A stretch of 15,428 nt of DNA from Candidatus Njordarchaeum guaymasense. Its GTDB lineage: Archaea > Asgardarchaeota > Njordarchaeia > Njordarchaeales > Njordarchaeaceae. Below the pieces are notes generated by a model. It worked only from the letters and a program-made list of their open reading frames with translations, did not search any database and was not told where the DNA came from. Every line of letters starts with the position of its first letter. The first letter of the stretch is position 1. The translations under genes and the position numbers were made by a program. Of this stretch, positions 1 through 7,279 are shown one piece after another. The DNA lies in the NCBI GenBank assembly GCA_030587605.1, contig JAUQYT010000069.1, forward strand, positions 1 to 15,428, given 5' to 3'.

Positions 1-824
1 CCTTCAAAATAACCTCTCAGCAATGAACCCACAAGTCCTTCGTCCCAGTCGTAGACAAACGGTGCAATCCTCTTCTCGCCCGAACAAGTTCCGAACTCCT
101 GTAGAATTGGCGCGAGAACCTTTGAGATTGCAATATCATGGGAGTTCTTACCAACACTTCTAACGGCGTTGCAGGGCACACCGTGGCTCTCTAGCACGCG
201 CTCTACGAATCTCTTTATCTCTATGTTCGAAGTCGAGATCCTTGGCACATGATTCAGGCGATCGATGCATCCCTCGGCAATATACAGGCCAAATAATCTA
301 GCCAAGTCACCGTCGATTTTTAGTAGCCTCGGGATTCTATTACCATGAACTATTACAGAATTACTGAGGATTTGGTATTGCCTATTATCCTCTCCGATTT
401 CTCTTGAAATATAGGCTCCTAAATCCATGGTGGGTTCCGATTTTTCGACACTCAGCTTCTGAATTAGAGGCAACTGGTCTCCAATCGACAGACTTTCCCC
501 ATCGACGACCGTGGGACTTCCATCTCTCAATACCACAAAATTATGATCTTTGGTTACATTCAAGGTGCGACCAGAAGATGTCACCAAGAAGAGTAGCTTT
601 CGTCGTTCCGTGTGGCGCAGCACATGAGTTACTTTCTTTCTCTCAACTTTCAACGTTTTCAGGTTCAAGGACATAACAGACAGATTTGGCGGGATAACGA
701 AATCTGTGTCACTTATTCTTTCAGCACTCAAGGAACCAAATAGCTCGTTTGCCAGCTTCTTAATTTGGATAACTTCCCATTGTCCCTTGCGATCAATGTA
801 GATGTATTCATTACCGCTGAGAGA
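1..824 (-). mobile_element. Intein with LAGLIDADG homing endonuclease inserted in the FeoB P-loop (C-terminal part outside window)
   Basis: Translation in frame with FeoB gives about 274 intein residues before the edge. It begins SLSGNEYIYI, matching splicing block A (Cys/Ser-x-x-GD/N-x). Block B is at about intein residues 85-97: GRTLNVTKDHNFVV has the TxxH signature, with the His codon at 545-543. The first LAGLIDADG-type helix is LFGLYIAEG at about residues 177-185 (near 296-270). The second, LLRGYFEG, ends at the window edge (near 23-1). The spacing of about 90 residues between helices fits a two-motif LAGLIDADG endonuclease. The insertion site GK^S in a Walker A motif is a known favourite type of intein site, because the extein +1 residue is a Ser/Thr. 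Ser1 replaces the commoner Cys1. Blocks F and G (His-Asn, +1 Ser) lie off the window, so splicing competence cannot be judged. Confidence 0.88.
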
Positions 825-968
825 CTTGCCCACATTCGCGTTCCCGGCTAGGGCTATTCTTAGTTTCCGTTTCTCGGTATCAGTCTTGTCTTTCATATAT
901 CGCCCGGCTGTTGCAGGACAGCGACCACACGGTTGAGGGTTCTCCTTCTCGCTCCATTTGACATTCAT
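1..968 (-). CDS. feoB: FeoB ferrous iron transporter, N-terminal part, interrupted by an intein; runs off the left edge
   Basis: FeoB is the inner-membrane Fe(II) permease with an N-terminal G-protein domain. The reading frame has no stop from 968 to the window edge. The start ATG at 968 overlaps the feoA stop (ATGA) and has a strong Shine-Dalgarno sequence, GGAGGTGA, just upstream; an internal ATG at 896 is an alternative. Residues 14-18 contain CGRCP, a Cys pair ahead of the G domain like the short Cys-containing N-terminal extensions I recall in some FeoB proteins. Residues 37-49 read LRIALAGNANVGK then S, the FeoB G1/P-loop (usually GNPNVGKS). From that Ser on, the sequence is intein rather than FeoB. 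The remaining G motifs and membrane domain must lie left of the window. Identification rests on the P-loop plus its place directly after feoA and a DtxR regulator. What I cannot see is whether the C-extein is intact. Confidence 0.85.
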   Translation of the reverse strand, partial: MNVKWSEKENPQPCGRCPATAGRYMKDKTDTEKRKLRIALAGNANVGKSLSGNEYIYIDRKGQWEVIQIKKLANELFGSLSAERISDTDFVIPPNLSVMSLNLKTLKVERKKVTHVLRHTERRKLLFLVTSSGRTLNVTKDHNFVVLRDGSPTVVDGESLSIGDQLPLIQKLSVEKSEPTMDLGAYISREIGEDNRQYQILSNSVIVHGNRIPRLLKIDGDLARLFGLYIAEGCIDRLNHVPRISTSNIEIKRFVERVLESHGVPCNAVRSVGKNSHDIAISKVLAPILQEFGTCSGEKRIAPFVYDWDEGLVGSLLRGYFE

Positions 969-1261
969 TCCGTCACCTCCACGATGACCCTTGAAGCCAT
1001 GACCCTTCCTAACACTATTCTTGACCCTCTGACCAAGACCTCCAAAGGTCCGTTAAAAGGAGCCGATTTGACGACAGTTAGCTTGGTACCCGGCGTCAAA
1101 CCAAGATCCATGAGCCTCTGGACAAACATGCGTCTCCGTCCCCTGCGGAATCCCCTAACTTCTCCTCGCCCCCTAAGTCCTCCCTCTGACGTGTCCACAT
1201 CGATCATAATTCCGCTTTGTCCACTTCTTAGATCCGTCAATCGCGCGGTTTTTCGGTTCAT
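965..1261 (-). CDS. feoA: FeoA-family SH3-like protein
   Basis: A 98-residue soluble protein with the FeoA SH3-like barrel, thought to assist or regulate FeoB at the cytoplasmic face. The core from about residue 50 to the end (RLMDLGLTPGTKLTVV, then a GPLEVLVRGSRIVLGR segment) is the classic FeoA pattern. The N-terminal 45 residues are Arg/Gly-rich and somewhat longer than in minimal FeoA proteins of about 75-80 residues. It sits 24 bp after the DtxR-family gene and its stop overlaps the feoB start by 4 bp, so the three genes look like one transcript with translational coupling. The ATG at 1261 is the chosen start, with only a weak GTGAT-like ribosome site upstream. Confidence 0.9.
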   Translation of the reverse strand: MNRKTARLTDLRSGQSGIMIDVDTSEGGLRGRGEVRGFRRGRRRMFVQRLMDLGLTPGTKLTVVKSAPFNGPLEVLVRGSRIVLGRVMASRVIVEVTE

Positions 1262-1285
1262 TGCCTATCACATGACCGAACTTTT

Positions 1286-2074
1286 CTAGTGTTCATAATC
1301 ACCGAAAGTGGCGACGTGACTTGCCCGGCTCTCTATTTTCGGTTTCTGAAGTTCTACTTCCTTTGAGCCTGCGTTCTTGAGCTTGACCTTAATGGCCGCG
1401 GCTTCCCTCTCACTAATAATGCGGACGGCGGATCCCGCTAGTTTGATGGTTATGAGCCCTTCAGTTGGTTCCTTTCTCACGACCTCAATGAAAATTCCTG
1501 GAACAAGGCCCAGTTTTGAGAGATGTTGAAGGGTCTTAGCATCCTCGTCTGGCACCCCAGAGATTATGCCTCCTTCTGAGACATCGAGGCTCACCAGTGG
1601 CGTGGACTCTTTTCCCTTGCCCTCTTCTTCGATCAAGCTACCTTCCTTACCAGGTATCGGGTTTCCGTGCGGACATGTCTTCGGGTTGCCTAAGACTTTC
1701 TCAATGTTCTCGATTATCTCTTCATCCGCTATGCCATGCTCGATCTTGCATGCTGCTTCGTGAGCCTTCCCCCAGTCGACATGAAGAATGTCTGTGAGTA
1801 GCCTCTCCGATAAGCGGTGTCTCCTCACCACTTGTAGCGCTATCCTGAGACCTTTCTCCGTCAACCTGACGCCCCTGTACGGCTCATGTTCGACATACCC
1901 TTCTTTTTCCAATCGCTCTATTGTGTTAGTGACGGTTCCTGGAACAACCTTTAGCGACTTCACCATGTCGTTTGTCTTGGCGCCGCCGCCCTCCTTCTGC
2001 TGGAGCCTATAGATGGTTTCAAGGTACTCTTCCACTGAATTAGTAACCTGCTCCTCTACCAACCCTAAGTTCAC
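1286..2074 (-). CDS. DtxR/IdeR-family metal-dependent transcriptional repressor with C-terminal FeoA-like domain
   Basis: A 262-residue iron- or manganese-sensing repressor that probably controls this feo operon. An N-terminal winged helix (about 10-75) is followed by the dimerisation/metal domain. Metal ligands align with DtxR: His86, Glu90 and His105 (ancillary site) and Cys109, Glu112, His113 in CKIEH (primary site); a conserved HGNPIPG follows at 136-142. The DtxR Met10 ligand position is Glu16 here, closer to MntR-type chemistry, so metal preference is open. An acidic linker (about 143-165) leads to a C-terminal SH3/FeoA-like domain (about 170-245). The start is GTG at 2074, with GGAAGG just upstream. 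It is the first gene of dtxR-feoA-feoB and follows two palindromes that look like its own operators. Confidence 0.92.
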   Translation of the reverse strand: MNLGLVEEQVTNSVEEYLETIYRLQQKEGGGAKTNDMVKSLKVVPGTVTNTIERLEKEGYVEHEPYRGVRLTEKGLRIALQVVRRHRLSERLLTDILHVDWGKAHEAACKIEHGIADEEIIENIEKVLGNPKTCPHGNPIPGKEGSLIEEEGKGKESTPLVSLDVSEGGIISGVPDEDAKTLQHLSKLGLVPGIFIEVVRKEPTEGLITIKLAGSAVRIISEREAAAIKVKLKNAGSKEVELQKPKIESRASHVATFGDYEH

Positions 2075-2110
2075 TTCCTTCCCGAGAAAACACCGACATA
2101 GAAGGTGAAC

Positions 2111-2124
2111 TACGACTAGTCGTA
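2111..2124. promoter_or_regulatory. Putative DtxR-family operator 1 (perfect palindrome)
   Basis: TACGACTAGTCGTA is a perfect 14-bp inverted repeat, 37 bp upstream of the repressor GTG start and overlapping a TATA-like element by 2 bp. The position suggests autorepression of dtxR-feoA-feoB when metal is bound. The link to this regulator is inference from location and symmetry. Confidence 0.7.
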
Positions 2125-2160
2125 TATTATGGCTCAGGATTACGACTACTCGTATTTAAA
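2123..2160 (-). promoter_or_regulatory. Twin TATA-like elements for the dtxR-feoA-feoB operon
   Basis: On the minus strand, TTTAAATA (2160-2153) and ATAATATA (2130-2123) are A/T-rich elements, each running directly into one of the palindromes. A start about 25 bp downstream of the second would give a leader of roughly 28 nt before the GTG at 2074. The stretch 2075-2260 holds these sites and no gene. Confidence 0.5.
2141..2154. promoter_or_regulatory. Putative DtxR-family operator 2 (near-perfect palindrome)
   Basis: TACGACTACTCGTA matches operator 1 at 13 of 14 positions and lies exactly 30 bp from it, about three helical turns. This would place two repressor dimers on the same DNA face. It overlaps a second TATA-like element by 2 bp, in the same arrangement as site 1. 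Confidence 0.68.
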
Positions 2161-2241
2161 CTTTGGGGTTGGATTCTACTGAAGATACTCGCTGAAGAAA
2201 GCGACTCGGAGAAGAAAAGGACAAGAATTCGGGATAATATG

Positions 2242-2253
2242 TCAAGAAAAAGG
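2242..2253 (-). terminator. T-rich tract after the surface-protein gene
   Basis: Read on the minus strand, CCCTTTTTCTTG begins 7 nt after the TAA stop at 2261. Archaeal terminators are often simple T-rich tracts without a strong hairpin. No convincing stem is seen here. Confidence 0.35.
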
Positions 2254-2260
2254 GAGGAAT

Positions 2261-5200
2261 TTAAGGGACTTGTTTCGCTTCTATTGCAGACATGGCCGGT
2301 TTCGCTTTCCGAACGCTTCGCTTCTTCCTGACGACCAACACCACGATGATCAACACTGAAACACCTATGATGGCGATTATTATCACTGGCATAGGGCCGC
2401 CACCATAATTCGGCGCGGCTGTCGTGTACACTGCGAAGTATGGGTCCGTCTCAACGCTGTACCCGTCCCAGTTCTTGAAGGTCGACGACACGAAGTAGTT
2501 AGTTCCGATCACTGAGAATGAGGTTACGCTTGATGCACCGCTGCCACCCATCGTCTGGCCGCTGTACATTGCTGTGAAGGCTGACATGGGTGTTGTGGAT
2601 GAGTGCATTGTGTAGTTGCGCCCATCCCTGCCCCAAGTGTACTCAAAGCCACCCAGTTGTATGTTGGCTAGCTTGACTCCACTGTTTGTCGTGATGTTGA
2701 AAGCATCTGATGCAGTACTGTCACAGTCAGTGTTGACAGCGGTTCCATTGGAGGACTTGAATGAGTAGTTCCACTGCATTGATGATGCGAGGAATGCTAT
2801 TGCGAGAGAGTAGTTACTTAGCTGGCTCTGCGGGTGGTCGTATAGGGTCCATGCTCCGACAGCTTCATCAACTTTCACTCTGACTTCGTTCACTGCCCCA
2901 GCAGTCAGATTGGCATCTGGTATTGAGAAGTGCGCTGTGAAGTTCAGGTTAGAGATTCCTACCCTGCTTGGAATGTTCGCGAAATCACCTGTCGTCATGT
3001 ACATTCCGTAGCAGTCGTGCCACCACCAGCCTAAACCAGCGAAGCCAGCCTGGCCGCTAACCTGGGCTGGATATGTTGTGCCGTTCATGCCAAGCACTGA
3101 GACACCCCACGACAGAGCGTCGTTCACGTCAACTTGTATTGTGCCATTGTCGACGTCGGGTTGTGGCGTTGTGAGCTGGATGCCTCTGGCTTTCTCGAAC
3201 ATGAAGTAATGACTTAACTCGTTTGCCTCTGCCTGCCCACCTTCGAACCCTATGTTGAGAGATCCGTCATTGTTGGTATCATTGAAAAGTAGTAGTCCAG
3301 CGTACTGGAAGAAGAGGTTGTTTGAGGACCCTCCGTACTTGCCAAGTCCTTGTGGGTCTAGTCCATTTTGCTGCGTCTGGTCTGGTGACCAGAAGTTTTG
3401 GTTGAAGTTGATCTCAAGCCAGTTCCACGAGTACTCTGGGTGCCACCATTCGTACTTGGAGTTCTCCGCCTTGATTATGTCCCAGGTTCTGTTCCTGGTG
3501 TATTGGGCGATCTGACAGTATTCAGGTCGCATGGCGCCGTCGTCTTTGTCCCATACTGTGTTGTTGACCTGTGCCACAAACCTGTCTTGGGGCACATGGC
3601 TTCTGTTGTTAGGGTAGTACCAGAAGTACAGTTCGTTCCACTGGTTGCTCCAGGTGCAGTTCACCAGTGCAAAGTACGACCACATGTTGTAGCCGCCCCA
3701 GTCTATGTTGATTGTCATTCTGTCGCCACTTTGACTCCAGTAGTTAGTTGAGTTGAAGACTCTCTTCACGTAGAACTGGTCGTCCTTGGTCATGTTGTTG
3801 CCATCTAAGTCCAACGCGCCTGTCATGGAGTCAACACTCCAAGTCTGTGTGGTTCCCCAGTAACCCCAGAACGATTCGACATTACCGACTTGTACGCCCC
3901 AGTTGGCAGGAACTTTGATTTCAGTGAAACGAATTGATTCGTCCCCTGACCATTGATAGTCGTAATATGACTTTTGAGTGAAGGTTCCACTTGCGTTTGT
4001 GTAAGTGTAAATTGTTGTGTTGCCTAGAGTGCCTTCCCATCCGTAGTACCCGCTAGGTACACTTGGTTTGAATGTGAACTTGAAGGCCAACTGGAGAATA
4101 CCCCTTGATGGGTCGTAACTCATCGTGAAGTTGTCTGAACCAGTCTCAATGTATCTTGTCCAGTCACCAACCTGGCGTCGGGACTCCGTCCAATTTGACT
4201 CATAGGTTACTCTGTTCCACCAATTGCTCCGTGAGATATCAAATACCTCTATGTAGGTCCTGTTTACGATGTTATCCCTAGTTATGTAGATCTCCAAGTT
4301 AGTGCTATTCCAGTGGTTCCAGTCCCCTATGTCTTCAGAGCAGCCTATGGGCGGCGAGATGAAGCGGAACGTTATGTTGGTTGTTTGTCCAGCGATGATT
4401 TGTCTTAGGCGTTTCGTTCCCATGACTTCCATTACTGCCCTGAAGTAGTTGCCAGGCGTTATTCTGAGAATTGGTTCATCCTTGCCTAGCTTCAGAAGCT
4501 CAATCTTCACAACGTTATTGTCGGCAATCTTGAATCCAGGTCCACCACCACAAGTTATCCTCGTACCGCTGATTGCGTAGATCCAAGTTTCCAACCCGTA
4601 CTGACCAGCGGAAGAGTTCGCACTGCTTAAAACTTCAACCACAAACTCGACACTCTTACCATTTCCGCCTGGCACGTCGCTGACTCTTGAAGCAGTAATG
4701 TTGAGATCGTAGAAGTATGAGGAACCTGAAACGTCAAGGCTGAAACAGGCGGTATCGTTGGGACTCCCCCATGTGGGGTCACGGCGAATAATGTATTCAA
4801 AGCCTTCGTTTACCTCGAATTTGTTTCCAGTCAAGTCACATGTGATCATGATTCTACGTTCTGCATGCTCATTGTGTGCTCCAAAGTGCCACGTGTTATC
4901 CGAATAGTTGAGGTAGTACCCTTCAGGGACAGCACGTTCAGTCCACCCTAGAAGCCCCAGACTGTTCTTAGTATTGTTCCACCACCAATCCCCATTCACC
5001 GGAGGTGGTAGGTACAAGGTTACGTTTTTGATGTCCTGCGTGCTATGAACTTCTACAATGATCTTGAATGCTGTTCCCGGAGTGACAAGTTCTGTATTCT
5101 TCCCATCTATGTCCGTCACTTGCTGATTGAACCAGTTTCCTTCTCCGCCCGGTCCGAAGTACCCCATTGGGTCGGGTTTAATCACAACTACGAAGTTCGA

Positions 5201-6025
5201 TGGGCCCATTTGTCCGCCTCTTGTTGAGCTGATCGAGGTGCCTTTGGTATCCGACACTTGGGTGTTGCACCAGAAGTTGCCCTTTATGGCCGTTGAAGAG
5301 TTCAACTTACCTTGGAAACAAACGTGGTAGTAGTCAGGTGTTTCAACAAAGGAACAGGCTGTCTGGTTCTCTACGAATATAGGAGGAGGCTGTTTCTGCG
5401 GAGTTCCACCAAGCCCTGGTTCCACCCCGCCTGCTCCGGCCGCTGGAAATCCGACTCCAGAGTAGTTCTGGAGTCCCGAATAGAAGTTCCAACGGGGCTG
5501 CTCCCCACCTGAACCGCCCGAACTTGGGCCCGAATCTGCACCGGGACCCGCCTGAGCGCGATAAGCGAAGTACATCATGTTAATATAGGCATTCCAAAGC
5601 GGAACAGACGTTTGTGATGTTTGGTTCCAATAGCATTCAGACTTGCTCATGTAGAATCCGATGCTACTTACGTTGCGTCCGAGCTCAAGCAGGCTTTTCG
5701 GTACAGTTATGTTGACGCGGAATTGCTCGCCTGGGTACAGGTAGTGCGCCGGCAGTTGACCTGTCGGGTCGGTTAGCGGTGTTCCATCTAGTAGTGTTAC
5801 CTTTGTCTCGATGGTTGGTCCGAAGAGCCATTCGACGTTGTTCCATGTCCAGTTGTCGCCCTGTGAGAATGGTTCTTTTTGCCAATGAACGTTGTACGTG
5901 TTAGGTAGTGGCCCTGGTTGCGCCGAGGCGAGGGATGTTACGACTGTTAGCGTTGATAATGCTAAAATCGCAATAAGAGCTAATGTAAGTCCCTTCGTCG
6001 CTTTTGGTCGAATGGGATTGCCCAT
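2261..6025 (-). CDS. Large secreted, membrane-anchored, Trp-rich surface (S-layer-like) protein
   Basis: About 1254 residues. The chosen start is ATG 6025: MGNPIRPKATKG is a basic n-region, then a hydrophobic stretch to SLASA with cleavage likely just before QPGP; GGGAGAT lies 9 nt upstream. A longer TTG start at 6055 adds 10 residues of no signal character. The body is rich in Trp, Tyr, Asn, Gly and Thr and carries more than 30 N-x-S/T sequons by my count, as expected of a heavily N-glycosylated archaeal surface protein. An Asp/Asn loop (FNDTNNDGSLNI, coded near 3288-3240) resembles a calcium-binding loop. The C-terminus has a Gly/Pro break, one transmembrane helix of about 22 residues (MPVIIIAIIGVSVLIIVVLVV) and a Lys/Arg-rich cytoplasmic tail. 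I recognise no enzymatic domain. An S-layer or other major exoprotein role is inference; a large sugar- or peptide-binding ectodomain is the alternative. Confidence 0.75.
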   Translation of the reverse strand: MGNPIRPKATKGLTLALIAILALSTLTVVTSLASAQPGPLPNTYNVHWQKEPFSQGDNWTWNNVEWLFGPTIETKVTLLDGTPLTDPTGQLPAHYLYPGEQFRVNITVPKSLLELGRNVSSIGFYMSKSECYWNQTSQTSVPLWNAYINMMYFAYRAQAGPGADSGPSSGGSGGEQPRWNFYSGLQNYSGVGFPAAGAGGVEPGLGGTPQKQPPPIFVENQTACSFVETPDYYHVCFQGKLNSSTAIKGNFWCNTQVSDTKGTSISSTRGGQMGPSNFVVVIKPDPMGYFGPGGEGNWFNQQVTDIDGKNTELVTPGTAFKIIVEVHSTQDIKNVTLYLPPPVNGDWWWNNTKNSLGLLGWTERAVPEGYYLNYSDNTWHFGAHNEHAERRIMITCDLTGNKFEVNEGFEYIIRRDPTWGSPNDTACFSLDVSGSSYFYDLNITASRVSDVPGGNGKSVEFVVEVLSSANSSAGQYGLETWIYAISGTRITCGGGPGFKIADNNVVKIELLKLGKDEPILRITPGNYFRAVMEVMGTKRLRQIIAGQTTNITFRFISPPIGCSEDIGDWNHWNSTNLEIYITRDNIVNRTYIEVFDISRSNWWNRVTYESNWTESRRQVGDWTRYIETGSDNFTMSYDPSRGILQLAFKFTFKPSVPSGYYGWEGTLGNTTIYTYTNASGTFTQKSYYDYQWSGDESIRFTEIKVPANWGVQVGNVESFWGYWGTTQTWSVDSMTGALDLDGNNMTKDDQFYVKRVFNSTNYWSQSGDRMTINIDWGGYNMWSYFALVNCTWSNQWNELYFWYYPNNRSHVPQDRFVAQVNNTVWDKDDGAMRPEYCQIAQYTRNRTWDIIKAENSKYEWWHPEYSWNWLEINFNQNFWSPDQTQQNGLDPQGLGKYGGSSNNLFFQYAGLLLFNDTNNDGSLNIGFEGGQAEANELSHYFMFEKARGIQLTTPQPDVDNGTIQVDVNDALSWGVSVLGMNGTTYPAQVSGQAGFAGLGWWWHDCYGMYMTTGDFANIPSRVGISNLNFTAHFSIPDANLTAGAVNEVRVKVDEAVGAWTLYDHPQSQLSNYSLAIAFLASSMQWNYSFKSSNGTAVNTDCDSTASDAFNITTNSGVKLANIQLGGFEYTWGRDGRNYTMHSSTTPMSAFTAMYSGQTMGGSGASSVTSFSVIGTNYFVSSTFKNWDGYSVETDPYFAVYTTAAPNYGGGPMPVIIIAIIGVSVLIIVVLVVRKKRSVRKAKPAMSAIEAKQVP

Positions 6026-6206
6026 TTCGATACTATCTCCCAGAAATTTCCTCAAAATTCAGGTGCCTTACTTTACTGTGTCTTGACCGCGCTACTTAAG
6101 AGTTGCCTGAAGTCTCCGTTTGGCTGTGCATTTTCTTGAGAACGTCGCAATCGACATAGCAAGAACGCTTATGTGCCTCCTCAGAGCAAGAAATCATAGA
6201 CACGAA
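6026..6206. promoter_or_regulatory. Divergent intergenic region between surface protein and PfkB kinase
   Basis: Holds the outward promoters of both genes. On the minus strand, CTTAAGTA (about 6100-6093) is a weak TATA-like candidate that would give a leader of about 47 nt for the surface protein. No operator-like symmetry like that at 2111-2154 is seen here. Confidence 0.35.
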
Positions 6207-7256
6207 ATGAGTATACATTGTGTGGGTGTGTGGCTGACTTTGCTTGTTACTTGTGCTGGCATACTGGTCTCTGATATCATTGCGAGTGGTTTGCCCAAGG
6301 TTTCTGATCCTGGCGAAGTTACGTTTGCTCCTTCAGGGATCAGGCTCTGTGTTGGTGGTCACGCCGCAAATGTTTCAATCGACTTAATGAAACTAGGACT
6401 AAGAAGGGGCGAGGTTGGCTGCGTTGGGGCCGTCGGTATGGATGCCTTTGGCGACTTCATGATAGAAGAGATAGAAAAGTACGATATTGTCACACATATT
6501 GAGCGGGTGAAGAAAGCCGGGACCTCATTAAACATGATTCTTGTGGTTAAGGGCGAGGATCGGAGGTTCCATGTTGACGTAGGAGCAAGTTCATTCCTAT
6601 GCCCGCGCAGAGTTCTAGGCGTATTGAGGGAGGAGAAGCCCCTAATCTTTTATCTTGGAGCTACAGGATTTCTGGGACAATTCGACGAGCAGCTTCCTAG
6701 TATCCTCAAGGAAGCAAAGAGACTTGGCTGCATAACCTTCGTTGACCCTATTCAGCCGCACGGTCATGGGTACGAGCTTCTTGTGGACTCATTTGAGTGG
6801 ATTGACGTACTCCACTGTAACAATGTTGAGGCTGAAAGCATGACAAGCAAGCGCGACTCAAAGGAATCACTCAACGTCTTCACAGACAGGGGTGTGAAAC
6901 TGGCTGTCATAACCGTAGGTGAGAAGGGGCTATCAGCTAAGCTCGGTTACGAAAGAGTGACCATGCCCGCCTTCAAGGTTCCAGTTGTTGACCCTACGGG
7001 GGCAGGAGACGCTTTCTGCGCATCCGTAATACACTATCTAACCAAGCTCGCAGAACGCAAGAAGAGTATTGATATTAGAGCCTTGACGAGAAGTGAGCTC
7101 ATAGATCTCCTTTTGGAAGGAGAGGCAGCCGGAGCTGCATGCGTGACCGAGGTGGGAACAACAAAGGCAGTCACACAGGAAAACGTTAATAGGATACTTA
7201 GAGAGCAGAAGAAAACAATCATGGGTCAGATCAAAGTCGACTCCAAACCCCGCTAA
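6207..7256 (+). CDS. PfkB/ribokinase-family carbohydrate or nucleoside kinase
   Basis: A cytoplasmic ATP-dependent kinase of the ribokinase fold. Evidence: the family first-strand segment VTCAGILVSDIIA, the substrate-side signature GGHAANVSIDLMKLG, an NxxE motif (NNVEAE) for Mg-phosphate contacts, and the C-terminal signature DPTGAGDAF with its catalytic Asp in the anion hole. The substrate cannot be told; sugar, nucleoside and sugar-phosphate members share these motifs. The start is uncertain. ATG 6207 is used; the open frame extends to a TTG at 6120 but those residues have no family counterpart. The family alignment best fits TTG 6240 (MLVTCAG), and a TATA-like GTATACA at 6211-6217 would sit about 25 bp ahead of it, which would imply a leaderless TTG start. 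Two small genes follow closely, probably on the same transcript. Confidence 0.88.
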   Translation: MSIHCVGVWLTLLVTCAGILVSDIIASGLPKVSDPGEVTFAPSGIRLCVGGHAANVSIDLMKLGLRRGEVGCVGAVGMDAFGDFMIEEIEKYDIVTHIERVKKAGTSLNMILVVKGEDRRFHVDVGASSFLCPRRVLGVLREEKPLIFYLGATGFLGQFDEQLPSILKEAKRLGCITFVDPIQPHGHGYELLVDSFEWIDVLHCNNVEAESMTSKRDSKESLNVFTDRGVKLAVITVGEKGLSAKLGYERVTMPAFKVPVVDPTGAGDAFCASVIHYLTKLAERKKSIDIRALTRSELIDLLLEGEAAGAACVTEVGTTKAVTQENVNRILREQKKTIMGQIKVDSKPR

Positions 7257-7279
7257 GCCTTTGACCGACGGAGGGTAAG

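Noticed and set aside
404..676. Plus-strand open frame of 90 codons
   Set aside because: It lies opposite the intein, whose minus-strand frame has clear splicing and endonuclease motifs; the plus-strand product shows no recognisable pattern.
1..896. FeoB as a truncated pseudogene, since the protein stops resembling FeoB right after the P-loop
   Set aside because: The frame stays open to the edge and the inserted sequence has intein block A, block B and LAGLIDADG helices in the right order and spacing.
933..1289. Plus-strand open frame of 118 codons across feoA
   Set aside because: It is antisense to feoA, which has strong family motifs and operon context.
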